This document shows, one piece after another, positions 45,498 to 56,118 of a stretch of 64,000 nucleotides of DNA. The first letter of the stretch is position 1; the number at the start of each line of letters is the position of its first letter. Source of the stretch: VRUE01 sp963703235. Its GTDB lineage: Bacteria > Actinomycetota > Thermoleophilia > Solirubrobacterales > 70-9. Location: contig OY969802.1 of NCBI GenBank assembly GCA_963703235.1, forward strand, positions 806,001 through 870,000. Direction: 5' to 3'. Position numbers and translations under genes: made by a program. The notes under the pieces were generated by a model. That model did no database searches, was not told the DNA's origin, and saw nothing but the letters and a program-made list of their open reading frames with translations.

Positions 45498-45522
45498 ACG
45501 CTGCTCAGTTTTCAAAGACCGC
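45498..45522 (-). other. 5' arm of the 16S precursor processing stem
   Basis: Minus-strand GCGGTCTTTGAAAACTGAGC is complementary to the arm at 43722-43746; the GTCTTTGAAAAC part also resembles the usual antitermination box near rRNA leaders. Confidence 0.65.
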
Positions 45523-45623
45523 TGCGCCTCTGCGGCGGGACTCGCCGCCCTTTGCGCATGGAGCAGGCTCACGCCAGCCCCAGAGGGACGAAGGAGTATA
45601 GCGCTGCGACGGTCGTTTGCCTA

Positions 45624-45653
45624 GGGGCCTCCAGGCACAGCCTGGGCAGCCCC
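45624..45653 (-). terminator. Hairpin after tyrS
   Basis: GGGGC and CCAGGC arms pair with GCCTGG and GCCCC around a 3-nt loop, with a small internal loop. It starts directly past the tyrS stop. There is no T tract. It may separate tyrS from the rRNA promoter. Confidence 0.5.
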
Positions 45654-46844
45654 TCAGGCGGGGGCGCGCAGGCGGCGGAAGCGCCGCTTGCCGACCTGGA
45701 GGACCTTGCCGTCCAAGGCGGCAAGGTCCAGGTCGAGCGTGTCGGGAGGGACCGGCTCTCCGTCCAGCTTCACACCGCCCTGCTTCAGCAGGCGGCGTGC
45801 CTCGCTGGAGCTGATCTCGAAGACGCTGGAGATCACGCCCGGCAGGTGGAGGAGGATGTTCTCCGACTTGAGGTCGCCATGGACCGGCACCGACTGGAGC
45901 TCGTCCAGCATCAACTCGATCTCCTCGACCTCGTCCGGCGCCTCGTGGCGGACGAAGAGGCGGTCGAAGTGCTCCTCGGCGGCGGTCGCGGCGCCGGCGT
46001 CGTGGAAGCGCTCGACGATGCGTCGCGCCAGCTGCCGCTTGGCTTCGTTCGGCGGCCCGGCGGGAACGTCCTCGCCGAGCAGCAGCCGGAAGTACTCCGG
46101 CATCGCCTCGTCGGGAATCCGCATCAGGCGCCCGAACATCTCCTCCGGCACGTCGGTGACGCCGACGTAGTTGTCGAGCGACTTGCTCATCTTCTGGGCG
46201 CCGTCGGTCCCGACCAGGATCGGCATCGTCAGGATCGACTGCGGCGGCTGGCCGTAGGCCGACTGGATGTCGCGGCCAAAGAGGAGGTTGAACTTCTGGT
46301 CGGTCCCCCCCAGCTCGACGTCGGCTTCGACGGCGACGGAGTCGTAGCCCTGCAGCAGCGGGTAGAGCAGCTCGACGGCGGCGATCGGCGCGCTCGCCGT
46401 CATCCGCCTCTGGAAGTCGTCACGCTCGAGCAGGCGCGCGACCGTGGTCTGGGACAGCAACCCGAGCAGCGCCTCCGGCTCCATCCGCAGCCACTCGCTG
46501 TTGAAGCGAACCTCGGTCCGCTCGCGGTCGAGCACCTTGAAGGCCTGCTCTTGGTAGGTCGCAGCGTTGGCGGCGATCTCATCCGGGCTGGGCACCGGCC
46601 GCTGTGCGGAGCGGCCGCTGGGGTCCCCCACCCGTGCGGTGAAGTCGCCGATGATCAGCACGACGGTATGGCCGGCCGCCTGGAACTCGCGCAGCTTCTC
46701 CAGCACGACGGTGTGGCCGAGGTGGATGTCGGCGGTGGTCGGGTCGATTCCCAGCTTGACCCGCAGCGGCCGGTCCGCGGCGAGCTGCTCCGTCAGCCTC
46801 CCCTCGGGCAGCACCTCGACCGCGTTGCGCGCCAAGTCCGTCAC
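45654..46844 (-). CDS. tyrS: Tyrosyl-tRNA synthetase
   Basis: 396 aa class I synthetase. The HIGH motif appears as DIHLGHTVVL and the second signature as KMSKSLDN. A C-terminal S4-like RNA-binding domain is present (SSSEARRLLKQGGVKLDGEP). The GTG start (46842-46844) is chosen because TAGCAT lies 7 nt upstream; the frame is open 24 codons further into the divergent gene. It is divergent from the PBP gene with a gap of a few bases. Confidence 0.94.
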   Translation of the reverse strand: MTDLARNAVEVLPEGRLTEQLAADRPLRVKLGIDPTTADIHLGHTVVLEKLREFQAAGHTVVLIIGDFTARVGDPSGRSAQRPVPSPDEIAANAATYQEQAFKVLDRERTEVRFNSEWLRMEPEALLGLLSQTTVARLLERDDFQRRMTASAPIAAVELLYPLLQGYDSVAVEADVELGGTDQKFNLLFGRDIQSAYGQPPQSILTMPILVGTDGAQKMSKSLDNYVGVTDVPEEMFGRLMRIPDEAMPEYFRLLLGEDVPAGPPNEAKRQLARRIVERFHDAGAATAAEEHFDRLFVRHEAPDEVEEIELMLDELQSVPVHGDLKSENILLHLPGVISSVFEISSSEARRLLKQGGVKLDGEPVPPDTLDLDLAALDGKVLQVGKRRFRRLRAPA

Positions 46845-46860
46845 CGGCGCAATGCTAGAC
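46845..46860. promoter_or_regulatory. Overlapping -10 boxes between tyrS and the PBP gene
   Basis: TAGCAT on the minus strand (46852-46857) and TAGACT on the plus strand (46855-46860) share the TAG/CTA core. The first is 7 nt from the tyrS GTG. The second is 12 nt before an in-frame TTG at 46873. Confidence 0.4.
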
Positions 46861-49035
46861 TGCCGCCTCCTCTTGGCGGGCAAACGCTCCAAGCCGCGCC
46901 TGAAGAAATTGCGCATCCTCTTCGTCCTGCTGGGCCTGGGCGTGCTTGCCGTGGTCTCGATGGTCTTCGGGATGGTCGTCGCCGTCTCTCGCGACCTGCC
47001 CGAGATCTACGACTTCGCCCGTTACCAGGCGTCGAGGAACAGCGAGGTCATCGACGCCTCGGGCGAGCCGATCGGCACCCTGACCAGCAACCAGAACAAG
47101 ATCCTGCTCGAGTCGGGGCAGATCTCCCCCAACGTCAAGAACGCCGTGGTCGCGATCGAGGACTCGCGCTTCTACGAGCACGACGGGGTCGACTTCCAGG
47201 GGATCGGCCGGGCGCTCTTCAAAGACATCATGAGCCGCAGCGCCGCCCAGGGCGCCTCGACGATCACCGAGCAGTTCGTCAAGGACGCCCTCGCGGCCCA
47301 GGCCAGCCGCACCGTCTTCCAGAAGTTCCGCGAGGCGGTGCTGGCCTACCGCCTCGAGCACCGCTGGAGCAAGGACAAGATCCTCACCGAGTACCTCAAC
47401 ACGATCTACTTCGGCGAGGGCGCCTACGGAATCGAGGCCGCCGCCCGCACCTTCTTCGGCAGAGCGCATCCGGACTGCGGCACCGAACTCGACCCCTGCG
47501 CCGCTGTGCTCGAGCCCTGGGAGGCGGCGCTGCTGGCGGGAGTCATCTCCTCCCCCTCGGCATACGACCCGAAGTTCTTCCCCGAAAACGCCCTGGCGCG
47601 CCGCAACCTGGTGCTGGAAAAGATGTACGAACAGGACTACATCACGCAGGAACAGTTCGAAGAAGGGACCAAGCAGGCGCTGCCGGCGCCGGACGACATC
47701 GAGCCGCCGCGGCTCGACTCCGAGGCGCCCTACTTCACCGCCTGGCTGCGCCAGCAGCTGGTCGAACGCTACGGAGCCGCCAGAACCTTCTTCGGCGGGC
47801 TGCAGGTGAAGACCACGCTCGACCTCGAGCTGCAGGCGGCGGCCGAAGAAGTCGTCGGCAGCTACCTGGGAGAACTGGGACCGACCTCGGCCCTGGTCGT
47901 GATCGACAACCGCAACGCCGGCATCAAGGCGATGGTCGCCGGACCCGACTTCGAGGAGGCGCCCTTCAACCTGGCGACCCTGGGCCACCGCCAGCCTGGC
48001 TCCTCGATCAAGCCGATTATCCTGGCGACGGCGCTCGAACAGGGCATCTCGCCTGAAACCGTCTACGAATCGGCGCCCCAGGTCTTCACCTTCGGCAAGA
48101 AGGACAACGAACTCTTCCCGGTCAAGAACTACGGCGACAGCTACCTCGGCTCGGCCTCGCTGGCGACCGCGACGACCTATTCCGACAACTCCGTCTACGC
48201 CCAAGTCGGGCTCGAAAGCATCGAGGGCGGCACGCGGGCGATCGCCGGCACCGCGCACAAGCTGGGCGTGCAGACGCACCTCTCCACCAACCCGGCGATG
48301 GTGCTCGGCGGCCTCGACGAAGGCGTGACCCCGCTCGAGTGGACTTACGCCTTCTCGACCCTGGCCAACGACGGCGACCGGGTCAGCGGCACCCTGGCCC
48401 CGAGCCCCGGCGACAGCCCGGTTGCCTACACCGAAGTGACCGACCAGGACGGGGAGCTGATCAAGGGCGGCGACAACGACTCGATCCACACCCAGGTGCT
48501 CGACGCCGGCGTCGTCGAAGAAGCGAAGGGCATCCTGCGCTCGGTGATCACCAGCGGCACCGGTGTGCGAGCCGACATCGGCGACGAAAGCCAGTGGGGC
48601 AAGACCGGCACCACCGACGACAACGGCGACGCCTGGTTCTGCGGCGCCACCGACGAAGTCACCTCCTGCGTCTGGGTCGGCTACGCCGACTCGGTGACGC
48701 CGATGACGACCGAGTTCTCGGGCGGCCCGGTCGACGGCGGCACCTTCCCGGCGCTGATCTGGGCCGGTGTCATCGCGGCCTGGGAGGAGATCCAGGCGAC
48801 GAAGGCGGCCGAACGGGAGAGCGAGGAGGACTTGGGCGATTCGAGCGACGGCTACTCGGTCCCGGAATCGTCGGAACCGTACGAAGCGGAACCGGAACCC
48901 GAAGGCCTCGAATCGGCGCCGCAGGCCGAACCGGAAGCGGAATCCGAATCGGCGCCGGAAGCGCCGGCGCCCGAAGAAGCCGCGCCCGAATCCGGTGGCG
49001 GCATCAGCTCCGGCGGCGCCGCGGCGCCTGGTTAG
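46852..49035 (+). CDS. Class A penicillin-binding protein
   Basis: 727 aa from ATG 46852; a TTG at 46873 is an alternative because the ATG falls inside the putative -10 region. A membrane anchor lies at residues 22-45. The GT51 transglycosylase has the catalytic Glu in IEDSRFYEHDGVDF (about 103) and GASTITEQFVKD. The transpeptidase has SSIK (about 384), SDN (about 444) and KTGT (about 584). The C-terminal 85 residues are a disordered Glu/Pro/Ser tail ending in Gly/Ala. It polymerises and crosslinks peptidoglycan outside the membrane. Confidence 0.93.
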   Translation: MLDCRLLLAGKRSKPRLKKLRILFVLLGLGVLAVVSMVFGMVVAVSRDLPEIYDFARYQASRNSEVIDASGEPIGTLTSNQNKILLESGQISPNVKNAVVAIEDSRFYEHDGVDFQGIGRALFKDIMSRSAAQGASTITEQFVKDALAAQASRTVFQKFREAVLAYRLEHRWSKDKILTEYLNTIYFGEGAYGIEAAARTFFGRAHPDCGTELDPCAAVLEPWEAALLAGVISSPSAYDPKFFPENALARRNLVLEKMYEQDYITQEQFEEGTKQALPAPDDIEPPRLDSEAPYFTAWLRQQLVERYGAARTFFGGLQVKTTLDLELQAAAEEVVGSYLGELGPTSALVVIDNRNAGIKAMVAGPDFEEAPFNLATLGHRQPGSSIKPIILATALEQGISPETVYESAPQVFTFGKKDNELFPVKNYGDSYLGSASLATATTYSDNSVYAQVGLESIEGGTRAIAGTAHKLGVQTHLSTNPAMVLGGLDEGVTPLEWTYAFSTLANDGDRVSGTLAPSPGDSPVAYTEVTDQDGELIKGGDNDSIHTQVLDAGVVEEAKGILRSVITSGTGVRADIGDESQWGKTGTTDDNGDAWFCGATDEVTSCVWVGYADSVTPMTTEFSGGPVDGGTFPALIWAGVIAAWEEIQATKAAERESEEDLGDSSDGYSVPESSEPYEAEPEPEGLESAPQAEPEAESESAPEAPAPEEAAPESGGGISSGGAAAPG

Positions 49036-49619
49036 GCGGGTCGCGGCCGCGAGACGAAGGGGCTGCCGGCGAGGCTGAAGCGCCAGGGGCGCTCGACCGC
49101 TTTGGCGATGCCGACGCGGGGTCCGGCGACGATATCTCCATCCCAGCCCGTTTCGCGGTCGCGCAGCTCGAAGGGCTCAGCAGCGAGGTCGGCGCCGTTG
49201 GCGTCGAGGCCGATGCCGAGAGCTTCGGTCAGCTTGCCCGGGCCCGAGCAGAGGTCGGTGTCCGGTCGCTCCCCCCTCCGCTCGCGCATCGCCTCCAGCC
49301 CGTGCGTCGGCTCCAGCGCCCTGATCAGCACCGCCGCCGCATCGCCCTCGGGTTCGGCGACCGCGTTGAGGAGCGAATGGATTCCGTAGGAGAGGTAGAC
49401 GTAGGCACGCCCGGGCGGACCGAACAGGGTCTCGGTGCGCGGGGTGAGGCCGACGTAGGCGTGGCAGGCGGGGTCGTCGCGCTCGTAGCTCTCGACCTCG
49501 ACGATCGTGCCGCCGCGGCCCGCGTAGAAGAGCTGGCAGCCGACCAGGTCGCGGGCGACGGCATGGACCGAGCGCGCGAAGAAGGCGACGTCGAGGCGGT
49601 CTCCCGTTAGCGCCGGCAC
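49032..49619 (-). CDS. mpg: 3-methyladenine DNA glycosylase (AAG/MPG family)
   Basis: 195 aa monofunctional base-excision glycosylase. Typical segments: ARDLVGCQLFYAGRGGTIVEVESYERDDPACHAYVG (in parts) with the catalytic Glu in VEVESY, RAYVYLSYGIHSLLNAVAEP, and LCSGPGKLTEALGI. It removes alkylated purines. Its stop overlaps the convergent PBP stop region by 4 bp, and it follows argH by 5 bp. Confidence 0.92.
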   Translation of the reverse strand: MPALTGDRLDVAFFARSVHAVARDLVGCQLFYAGRGGTIVEVESYERDDPACHAYVGLTPRTETLFGPPGRAYVYLSYGIHSLLNAVAEPEGDAAAVLIRALEPTHGLEAMRERRGERPDTDLCSGPGKLTEALGIGLDANGADLAAEPFELRDRETGWDGDIVAGPRVGIAKAVERPWRFSLAGSPFVSRPRPA

Positions 49620-49624
49620 CGCGC

Positions 49625-51016
49625 TCAGGATCGCTCTTCGGCGACGCGGGCCGTCACCGCCGCCAGCGTCTCCCGCGCCAGTCCGATCTGCTCGCTCAGC
49701 GCCTGCGAGCCGGTGCCGCCCTCGATCCGCTTCGACTCCAGCCAGCTCTCGCGCCGCAGCACCGCGTAGAAGGAGTCGTCGAGGTGCTCGGAGCGCTGCC
49801 GCAGCTCATCCGGCGTCAGCTCGGAGAGCTGCTTCCCCCCCTCGATCGCGTCGCGGACCAGGCCACCGACTATCCCGTGCGCCTCGCGAAACGGCACACC
49901 CTTGCCGACCAGCAGGTCCGCAATCTCGGTCGCCGCCAGCATCTCGTCGCCCGACGCCTCCTCCAGTCGCTCGCGGTCGAAGGCGATGCCAGCCAGCATC
50001 CCCTCGGTCGCGTCGAGGCAGAGCTCGATCGTGTCGATCGAGTCGAACAGCGGCTCCTTGTCCTCCTGCATGTCCTTGCCGTAGGTGAGATGCAGCGCGT
50101 GCATCGTCCCCAGCAGCGCCAGGTAATTAGAAGCCACCCGCGGGCTCTTGGCCCGCAGCAGCTCAGCCGAGTCCGGGTTGACCTTCTGCGGCATGATCGA
50201 CGAGCCCGAGGAAAAGGACTCGTCGAGCTGGCAGAAGCCGAACTCGCTGCTGGACCAGAGGACGATCTCCGAGCCGAGCCGCGAGAGGTGCATCGAGCAG
50301 GTCGCCGCGGCGGCCAGGTAGTCGAGGACGAAGTCGCGGTTGGAGGCGCCGTCGATCGAGTTGTGGCTGACGTGCTCGAAGCCGAGGTCGTCCGCCACCG
50401 CGCGGCGGTCGAGGTCCCAGTTGACGCCGGCCAGCGCGCCCGACCCGAGCGGCATCACGCTGGCGCTGTCGAGGGCGAACTGGAAGCGCAGGACGTCGCG
50501 GGCCAGCATCCAGAAGTAGGCGAGCAGGTGGTGGCCGAGGTAGACCGGCTGGGCTCGCTGCAGGTGGGTGTAGCCGGGCATCGGCCAGTCGCGGTGGCGC
50601 TCGGCCAGCTCCAGCAGCCGCGCCATCGTCGCCCCGGCCAGCTCGATCGCCCGCAGCGAGTGCGCCTGCACGACCATCGCCACGTCGGTCGCGACCTGGT
50701 CGTTGCGGGAGCGGCCGGTGTGGAGCTTGCCCGCCAGCGGCCCGATCTCCTCGCCGAGCAGCCGCTCGACCGCCATGTGGATGTCCTCGTCGGACTCCTC
50801 GAACTCGAACCCGTGCTGGCCGATCCGCTCGCGGACGCGGTCGAGCCCGGCGCAGAGCTGCTCCAGCTCCTCGTTGCTCAACACGCCGATCTCGCACAGC
50901 GCCCGCGCGTGGGCCTGCGACTGGTCGATGTCGTAGGGGGCGAGGCGCCAATCGAACTCGAGCGAGCGGTTGAGCCGCCAGAAACGGGGGTCCGGGTCTT
51001 TGCGAAAGCGCGACAT
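49625..51016 (-). CDS. argH: Argininosuccinate lyase
   Basis: 463 aa. The fumarase-superfamily signature is GSSIMPQKVNPDSAELLRAK. The N-terminal DPDPRFWRLNRSLEFDWRLAPYD and the KLHTGRSRNDQVATD loop are ArgH-specific. It forms arginine and fumarate. No other arginine genes are seen in the window; it follows an aminotransferase gene by 11 bp. Confidence 0.94.
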   Translation of the reverse strand: MSRFRKDPDPRFWRLNRSLEFDWRLAPYDIDQSQAHARALCEIGVLSNEELEQLCAGLDRVRERIGQHGFEFEESDEDIHMAVERLLGEEIGPLAGKLHTGRSRNDQVATDVAMVVQAHSLRAIELAGATMARLLELAERHRDWPMPGYTHLQRAQPVYLGHHLLAYFWMLARDVLRFQFALDSASVMPLGSGALAGVNWDLDRRAVADDLGFEHVSHNSIDGASNRDFVLDYLAAAATCSMHLSRLGSEIVLWSSSEFGFCQLDESFSSGSSIMPQKVNPDSAELLRAKSPRVASNYLALLGTMHALHLTYGKDMQEDKEPLFDSIDTIELCLDATEGMLAGIAFDRERLEEASGDEMLAATEIADLLVGKGVPFREAHGIVGGLVRDAIEGGKQLSELTPDELRQRSEHLDDSFYAVLRRESWLESKRIEGGTGSQALSEQIGLARETLAAVTARVAEERS

Positions 51017-51027
51017 GGAGCGGGCGA

Positions 51028-52173
51028 TTATCCCTGCCCGACCGGCTGGCCGAGGGCGGTGGCCAGCTCCTGGCAGACGCGTGCCACCTGGGCCTCGCTC
51101 ATCGCCGGGAAGAAAGGCAGCGCCAGCGAGCGGGCCGAGGCCGCTTCGGCGACCGGGAACTGGCCCTCGCGGTAGCCAAGCTCGCGCAGGTGCGGGAAGA
51201 GGTGAATGCAGGGCAGGTAGGCCTTGGTGGCGACGCCGCGCTCCGCCAGTCCGGCGATGACGGCGTCGCGGTCGGCGCCCTCGGGCAGTTCCACGACGTA
51301 GACGAACCAGCTGCGCCGCTCGCGATCGCGGCCGGCGCTGGGCGCCCGCAGCCCCTCGATCCCGGCCAGCGCCTCCGCGTAGAGATCGGCGACGGCCTGG
51401 CGCCGCGCCAGCATCGCGTCGAGCTTCTCCAGCTGGGCGACGCCGAGCGCAGCAGCAACGTCGGAGAGCCGGTAGTTGAAGCCAAGGCCAGCGTGGTCGA
51501 GCCAGCCCATGTCGGGGGCGCGGCCCTGGTTGCGCTCCGAGCGCAGCCGCGCCGCGACCTCGGGCCCGGACGGGACGATCATCCCCCCCTCCCCCGTCGT
51601 CATCTGCTTGTTGGCGTAGAAGGCAAAGGTGGCGAGGTTGCCGCGGGCGCCGACCCGGCGACCGTCGGCGTCGACCGCTCCCAGCGCCTCGCAGGCATCC
51701 TCGAGGATGCCGAGCCCGCGGCGCTCGGCGATCGCCTCCAGCTCGGACATCGCCGCCGGGTAGCCGAAGATGTGGACCGGCAGGATGCCGGCGCTGCGCT
51801 CGCCGACCGCCGCCTCGACCGCAGCCGGGTCGAGGTCGAGGGTCTCCGGGTCGACGTCGCAGAAGACCGGCACCGCCCCCTCGTAGAGGAGGCAGTTGGC
51901 CGAGGCGACGAAGCTGAAGGGGCTGGTCAGGACCTCGTCGCCAGGGCCCCAGCCGAGGACCCTCACGCCGAGGTGCAGGGCGGTGGTGCCACTGGAGACC
52001 GCGACCGCGTCCTCGACCCCGAGCCAGGCGGCGAAGGCGCGCTCGAAGCGCTCGCCCATCGGCCCCAGCGAGAGCCGGCCCGAGCGCAGCACCTGCAGCG
52101 CCAGCTCCTCCTCGCGCGTACCGATCTCCGGCTTCGCGAGGGGGATCGGCTCGGTGTCGGGTGGGCCGGCCAT
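51028..52173 (-). CDS. DegT/DnrJ/EryC1/StrS-family PLP aminotransferase
   Basis: 381 aa. The PLP-binding Lys lies in FAFYANKQMTTGEGGMIV; AVSSGTTALHLGVRVLG and the ILEDACEALGA Asp are further family marks. These enzymes make amino sugars for surface polysaccharides or antibiotics. The position between cimA and argH suggests only cotranscription, not a defined pathway role. It is unusual inside an amino acid cluster. Confidence 0.88.
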   Translation of the reverse strand: MAGPPDTEPIPLAKPEIGTREEELALQVLRSGRLSLGPMGERFERAFAAWLGVEDAVAVSSGTTALHLGVRVLGWGPGDEVLTSPFSFVASANCLLYEGAVPVFCDVDPETLDLDPAAVEAAVGERSAGILPVHIFGYPAAMSELEAIAERRGLGILEDACEALGAVDADGRRVGARGNLATFAFYANKQMTTGEGGMIVPSGPEVAARLRSERNQGRAPDMGWLDHAGLGFNYRLSDVAAALGVAQLEKLDAMLARRQAVADLYAEALAGIEGLRAPSAGRDRERRSWFVYVVELPEGADRDAVIAGLAERGVATKAYLPCIHLFPHLRELGYREGQFPVAEAASARSLALPFFPAMSEAQVARVCQELATALGQPVGQG

Positions 52174-52186
52174 CTCGGCGGCCAGC

Positions 52187-53764
<1,578 letters not shown>

Positions 53765-53817
53765 CCGATGCCTTTCGAACTGCGAGGGGGTCGGGACGTG
53801 GGCCTGCGGGCCCGCCT

Positions 53818-53851
53818 GCGCGGCAACGCCGCGCCAGCCGCTAGGCGGCTG
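53818..53851 (-). promoter_or_regulatory. Tandem hairpins before cimA
   Basis: Two adjacent stem-loops: a 7-bp stem with 3-nt loop at 53835-53851 and a 7-bp stem with 3-nt loop at 53818-53834. The first contains the stop codon of the short frame 53841-53891. They lie 54 nt before the cimA ATG. Confidence 0.45.
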
Positions 53852-53891
53852 CCGTAATTCGCCCGAACGCCTCGAAACCGCTGGACATCAT
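53841..53891 (-). CDS. Possible leader peptide, 16 aa, between ilvE and cimA
   Basis: Frame MMSSGFEAFGRITAAA followed by TAG. Its first ATG overlaps the ilvE stop (TGATG), so translation could be coupled. The stop codon is in the first of two hairpins. It has one Ile and no run of Leu, Val or Ile, so classical attenuation by those amino acids is not obvious. Confidence 0.3.
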   Translation of the reverse strand: MMSSGFEAFGRITAAA

Positions 53892-54838
53892 CAGCTCACC
53901 TTACTCGGTTCGTCCGCGCTCGCCCCGACCTCGACGAAGTCGAGCCACTCCAGGTACTCCTCGGCGCGACCGTACAGCGCGTCCTCGAACTTCGCCTGCA
54001 GGTGGCGGGTTATCTCGCCCGGCTCGCCGATCGTGTGGTCGTCGATCTCGCGCACCGGCACCAGCTCCGCCGCCGTCCCGGTCAGGAAGACCTCCTCGGC
54101 CAGGTACAGCTCGGAGCGGGCGACGTCGCGCTCGACCACCGTGTAGCCGAGGTCGCGGGCGATCTGGATCACCGACTTGCGGTTGATCCCGTCGAGGATC
54201 GAGGCCACGTGGGGAGGCGTGACGATCTCGCCGTCGCGGACCAGGAAGATGTTCTCGCCCGAGCCCTCGCAGACGAAGCCGCGCTCGTCCAGCAGCAACG
54301 CCTCTTCGTAGCCGGCGTTCTGCGACTCATGCTTGGCGAGGATCGAGTTGAGGTACTGACCCGAGGCCTTGGCGTGCGGGATCAGGCCGCCCGGCCCGAT
54401 CCGGCGCCAGCTCGAGACCTTGGCCCGGATCCCGTGCTTCTGCCCCTCCTCGCCCAGGTAGACCCCCCAGGGGAAGGCGGCGATGACGAGGTCGACCGGC
54501 GCGTCGGTTGCGTAGAGGCCGAGGCTGCCGTAGCCGCGGTAGGCGAGCGGACGGATATAGCAGGAACCGAGGTCGTTGCGACGGATCAGCTCCCGCGTCG
54601 CCTCGGCGATCTGCTCGACCGAGTAGGGCAGCTCCATGTAATAGAGCTGGGCCGATTTGGCCAGCCGCTCGAGGTGGTCGCGGTGGCGGAAGACCGCGGG
54701 CCCGCGCTCGGTCTCGTAGCAGCGGATGCCCTCGAAGACGCCGCTGCCGTAGTGCAGCCCATGGCTGAGCACGTGCGTCTTGGCCTCGTCCCAAGCCACG
54801 AACTCGCCGTTCTGCCAGATCAGCTCCGCCGTCTCCAT
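53891..54838 (-). CDS. ilvE: Branched-chain amino acid aminotransferase
   Basis: 315 aa class IV aminotransferase, start ATG 54836-54838. The catalytic Lys is in SGQYLNSILAKHESQNAGYEEALLLD's upstream region (HAKASGQYLNS), and FVCEGSGENIFLVRDG plus ILDGINRKSVIQIARDLGY are signature stretches. It transaminates the keto acids of Leu, Ile and Val. The longer frame upstream runs through a palindromic repeat and is rejected. Confidence 0.94.
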   Translation of the reverse strand: METAELIWQNGEFVAWDEAKTHVLSHGLHYGSGVFEGIRCYETERGPAVFRHRDHLERLAKSAQLYYMELPYSVEQIAEATRELIRRNDLGSCYIRPLAYRGYGSLGLYATDAPVDLVIAAFPWGVYLGEEGQKHGIRAKVSSWRRIGPGGLIPHAKASGQYLNSILAKHESQNAGYEEALLLDERGFVCEGSGENIFLVRDGEIVTPPHVASILDGINRKSVIQIARDLGYTVVERDVARSELYLAEEVFLTGTAAELVPVREIDDHTIGEPGEITRHLQAKFEDALYGRAEEYLEWLDFVEVGASADEPSKVS

Positions 54839-54858
54839 CCCGGGAAAGTATGCCCGAT

Positions 54859-54975
54859 GGAGCCCATCCCGGTAGGGGGTTCCACTTAACTTTTTCCGAA
54901 AACAGGTGCTGGCTGTCCGCCGGCCTCGCCGCGGGAAAAGTACAAGACGTTCCACCCCCTACCGGGATGGGCTCC
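54859..54975. repeat. 117-bp palindromic element (family 1), copy 1
   Basis: Outer arms GGAGCCCATCCCGGTAGGGG and their complement, with imperfect inner arms (TTCCACTTAACTTTTTCC / GGGAAAAGTACAAGACGTTC). One edge touches the leuB stop codon (54975-54977). A second copy is at 63703-63818. The arms of the two copies differ by paired changes. Confidence 0.8.
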
Positions 54976-56048
54976 TACGAAAGCTCAGCCAGGACAGCGT
55001 CGGTCATCTCTGCGGTGCCGACGGGCTCCTCACCAGCTGCCGCGAGGTCCGGCGTGCGCAGACCACGTTCCAGCACCGTGTCTACGGCGGTCTCGATGCA
55101 GGTGGCGTCGCGGGGCCGGCTGAGGCCGTGGCGCAGCATCATCGCCGTGCTGAGGAAGGTCGCGAGGGGATTGGCGATCCCCTTCCCGGCGATGTCGGGC
55201 GCGGAGCCGTGGACCGGCTCGAACAGGCCGGGGGCGCCCTCGGCGCCGAGACTGGCCGAGGGCAGCATCCCCAGCGAGCCGGTCAGCATCGCCGACTCGT
55301 CGCTGAGGATGTCTCCGAACAAGTTCTCGGTGAGGATCGTGTCGAAGTCGGCGGGGCGGGAGACGAGCTGCATCGCCGCGTTGTCGACCAGCAGGTGGTC
55401 GAGCTTCACCTCGGGATAGTCGGCGGCGACGCGGCTCACCACCTCCCGCCATAGCCGCGAGGTCTCGAGCACGTTGGCCTTGTCGACTGAGGTAACGCAC
55501 GGCTTGCGGGCGCTGCCGGCGGCGCGCCGCTGGGCCGCTTCGAAGGCCGTGTGGGCGATCCGCTCGATCTCCGCCACCGAGTACTCGCAGGTGTCGTGGG
55601 CGGAGTCGCCGTCGCGACCGCTGTCGCCGAAGTAGATGCCACCGGTCAGCTCGCGCACGACCAGCAGGTCGGTGCCGGCGATTCGCTCTTCGCGCAGCGG
55701 GCTGGAGGCGACCAGAGCCTTGCTAGGCCGCACCGGTCGCAGGTTGGCGTAGAGCCCCATCCCCTTGCGCAGGCCGAGCAGGCCCTGCTCGGGGCGCGGC
55801 GCGTCGGGATCGGTGGTGTCCCATTTCGGCCCGCCGACGGCTCCCAGCAGCACCGCGTCGGCGGCGCGGCAGGTCTCCAGCACCTCGCCGGTCAGCGCCG
55901 TGCCGTGGGCGTCGATCGAGGCTCCTCCGACGATCCGCTCGTCGAACTCGAACTCGCCCAGCGCCTCCAGCACTCGCCGCGCCGCGGCAACGATCTCCGG
56001 CCCGATCCCGTCGCCAGGCAGCAGGACTATGCGCGGGGCCTCGCTCAC
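54975..56048 (-). CDS. leuB: 3-isopropylmalate dehydrogenase
   Basis: 357 aa, GTG start. NAD-dependent oxidative decarboxylase of leucine synthesis; likely also acts on methylmalate in the citramalate route. Seen: LLPGDGIGPEIVAAARRVLE, ELTGGIYFGDSG, and EPVHGSAPDIAGKGIANP. TAGAGT lies 9 nt before the start codon. Palindromic repeats flank the gene on both sides. Confidence 0.95.
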   Translation of the reverse strand: MSEAPRIVLLPGDGIGPEIVAAARRVLEALGEFEFDERIVGGASIDAHGTALTGEVLETCRAADAVLLGAVGGPKWDTTDPDAPRPEQGLLGLRKGMGLYANLRPVRPSKALVASSPLREERIAGTDLLVVRELTGGIYFGDSGRDGDSAHDTCEYSVAEIERIAHTAFEAAQRRAAGSARKPCVTSVDKANVLETSRLWREVVSRVAADYPEVKLDHLLVDNAAMQLVSRPADFDTILTENLFGDILSDESAMLTGSLGMLPSASLGAEGAPGLFEPVHGSAPDIAGKGIANPLATFLSTAMMLRHGLSRPRDATCIETAVDTVLERGLRTPDLAAAGEEPVGTAEMTDAVLAELS

Positions 56049-56063
56049 GAAGCCGGGACTCTA

Positions 56064-56113
56064 GACGTGCCGCTTCTTAGATACCCATAGGGGCCTTTAA
56101 AACACGGCACGTC
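56064..56113. repeat. 50-bp palindromic repeat (family 2), intact copy
   Basis: Begins GACGTGCCGCTTCTTAGATA and ends ACGGCACGTC. On its minus strand the core CCTATGGGTATCTAAG aligns with ATATGGGTACCTAAG of the IS-split copy at 6339/7570. It lies between leuB and the methyltransferase gene. Confidence 0.7.
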
Positions 56114-56118
56114 TGGGA

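Larger units (their letters stand above)
45347..45653 (-). promoter_or_regulatory. rRNA operon leader and promoter region
   Basis: About 300 bp without a protein gene. A minus-strand TATACT (45595-45600) is the best -10 box, about 250 nt before 16S. The 5' arm of the 16S processing stem is at 45498-45522. A GC hairpin at the 3' end of tyrS (45624-45653) abuts the promoter. No -35 of good quality is seen. Confidence 0.55.
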
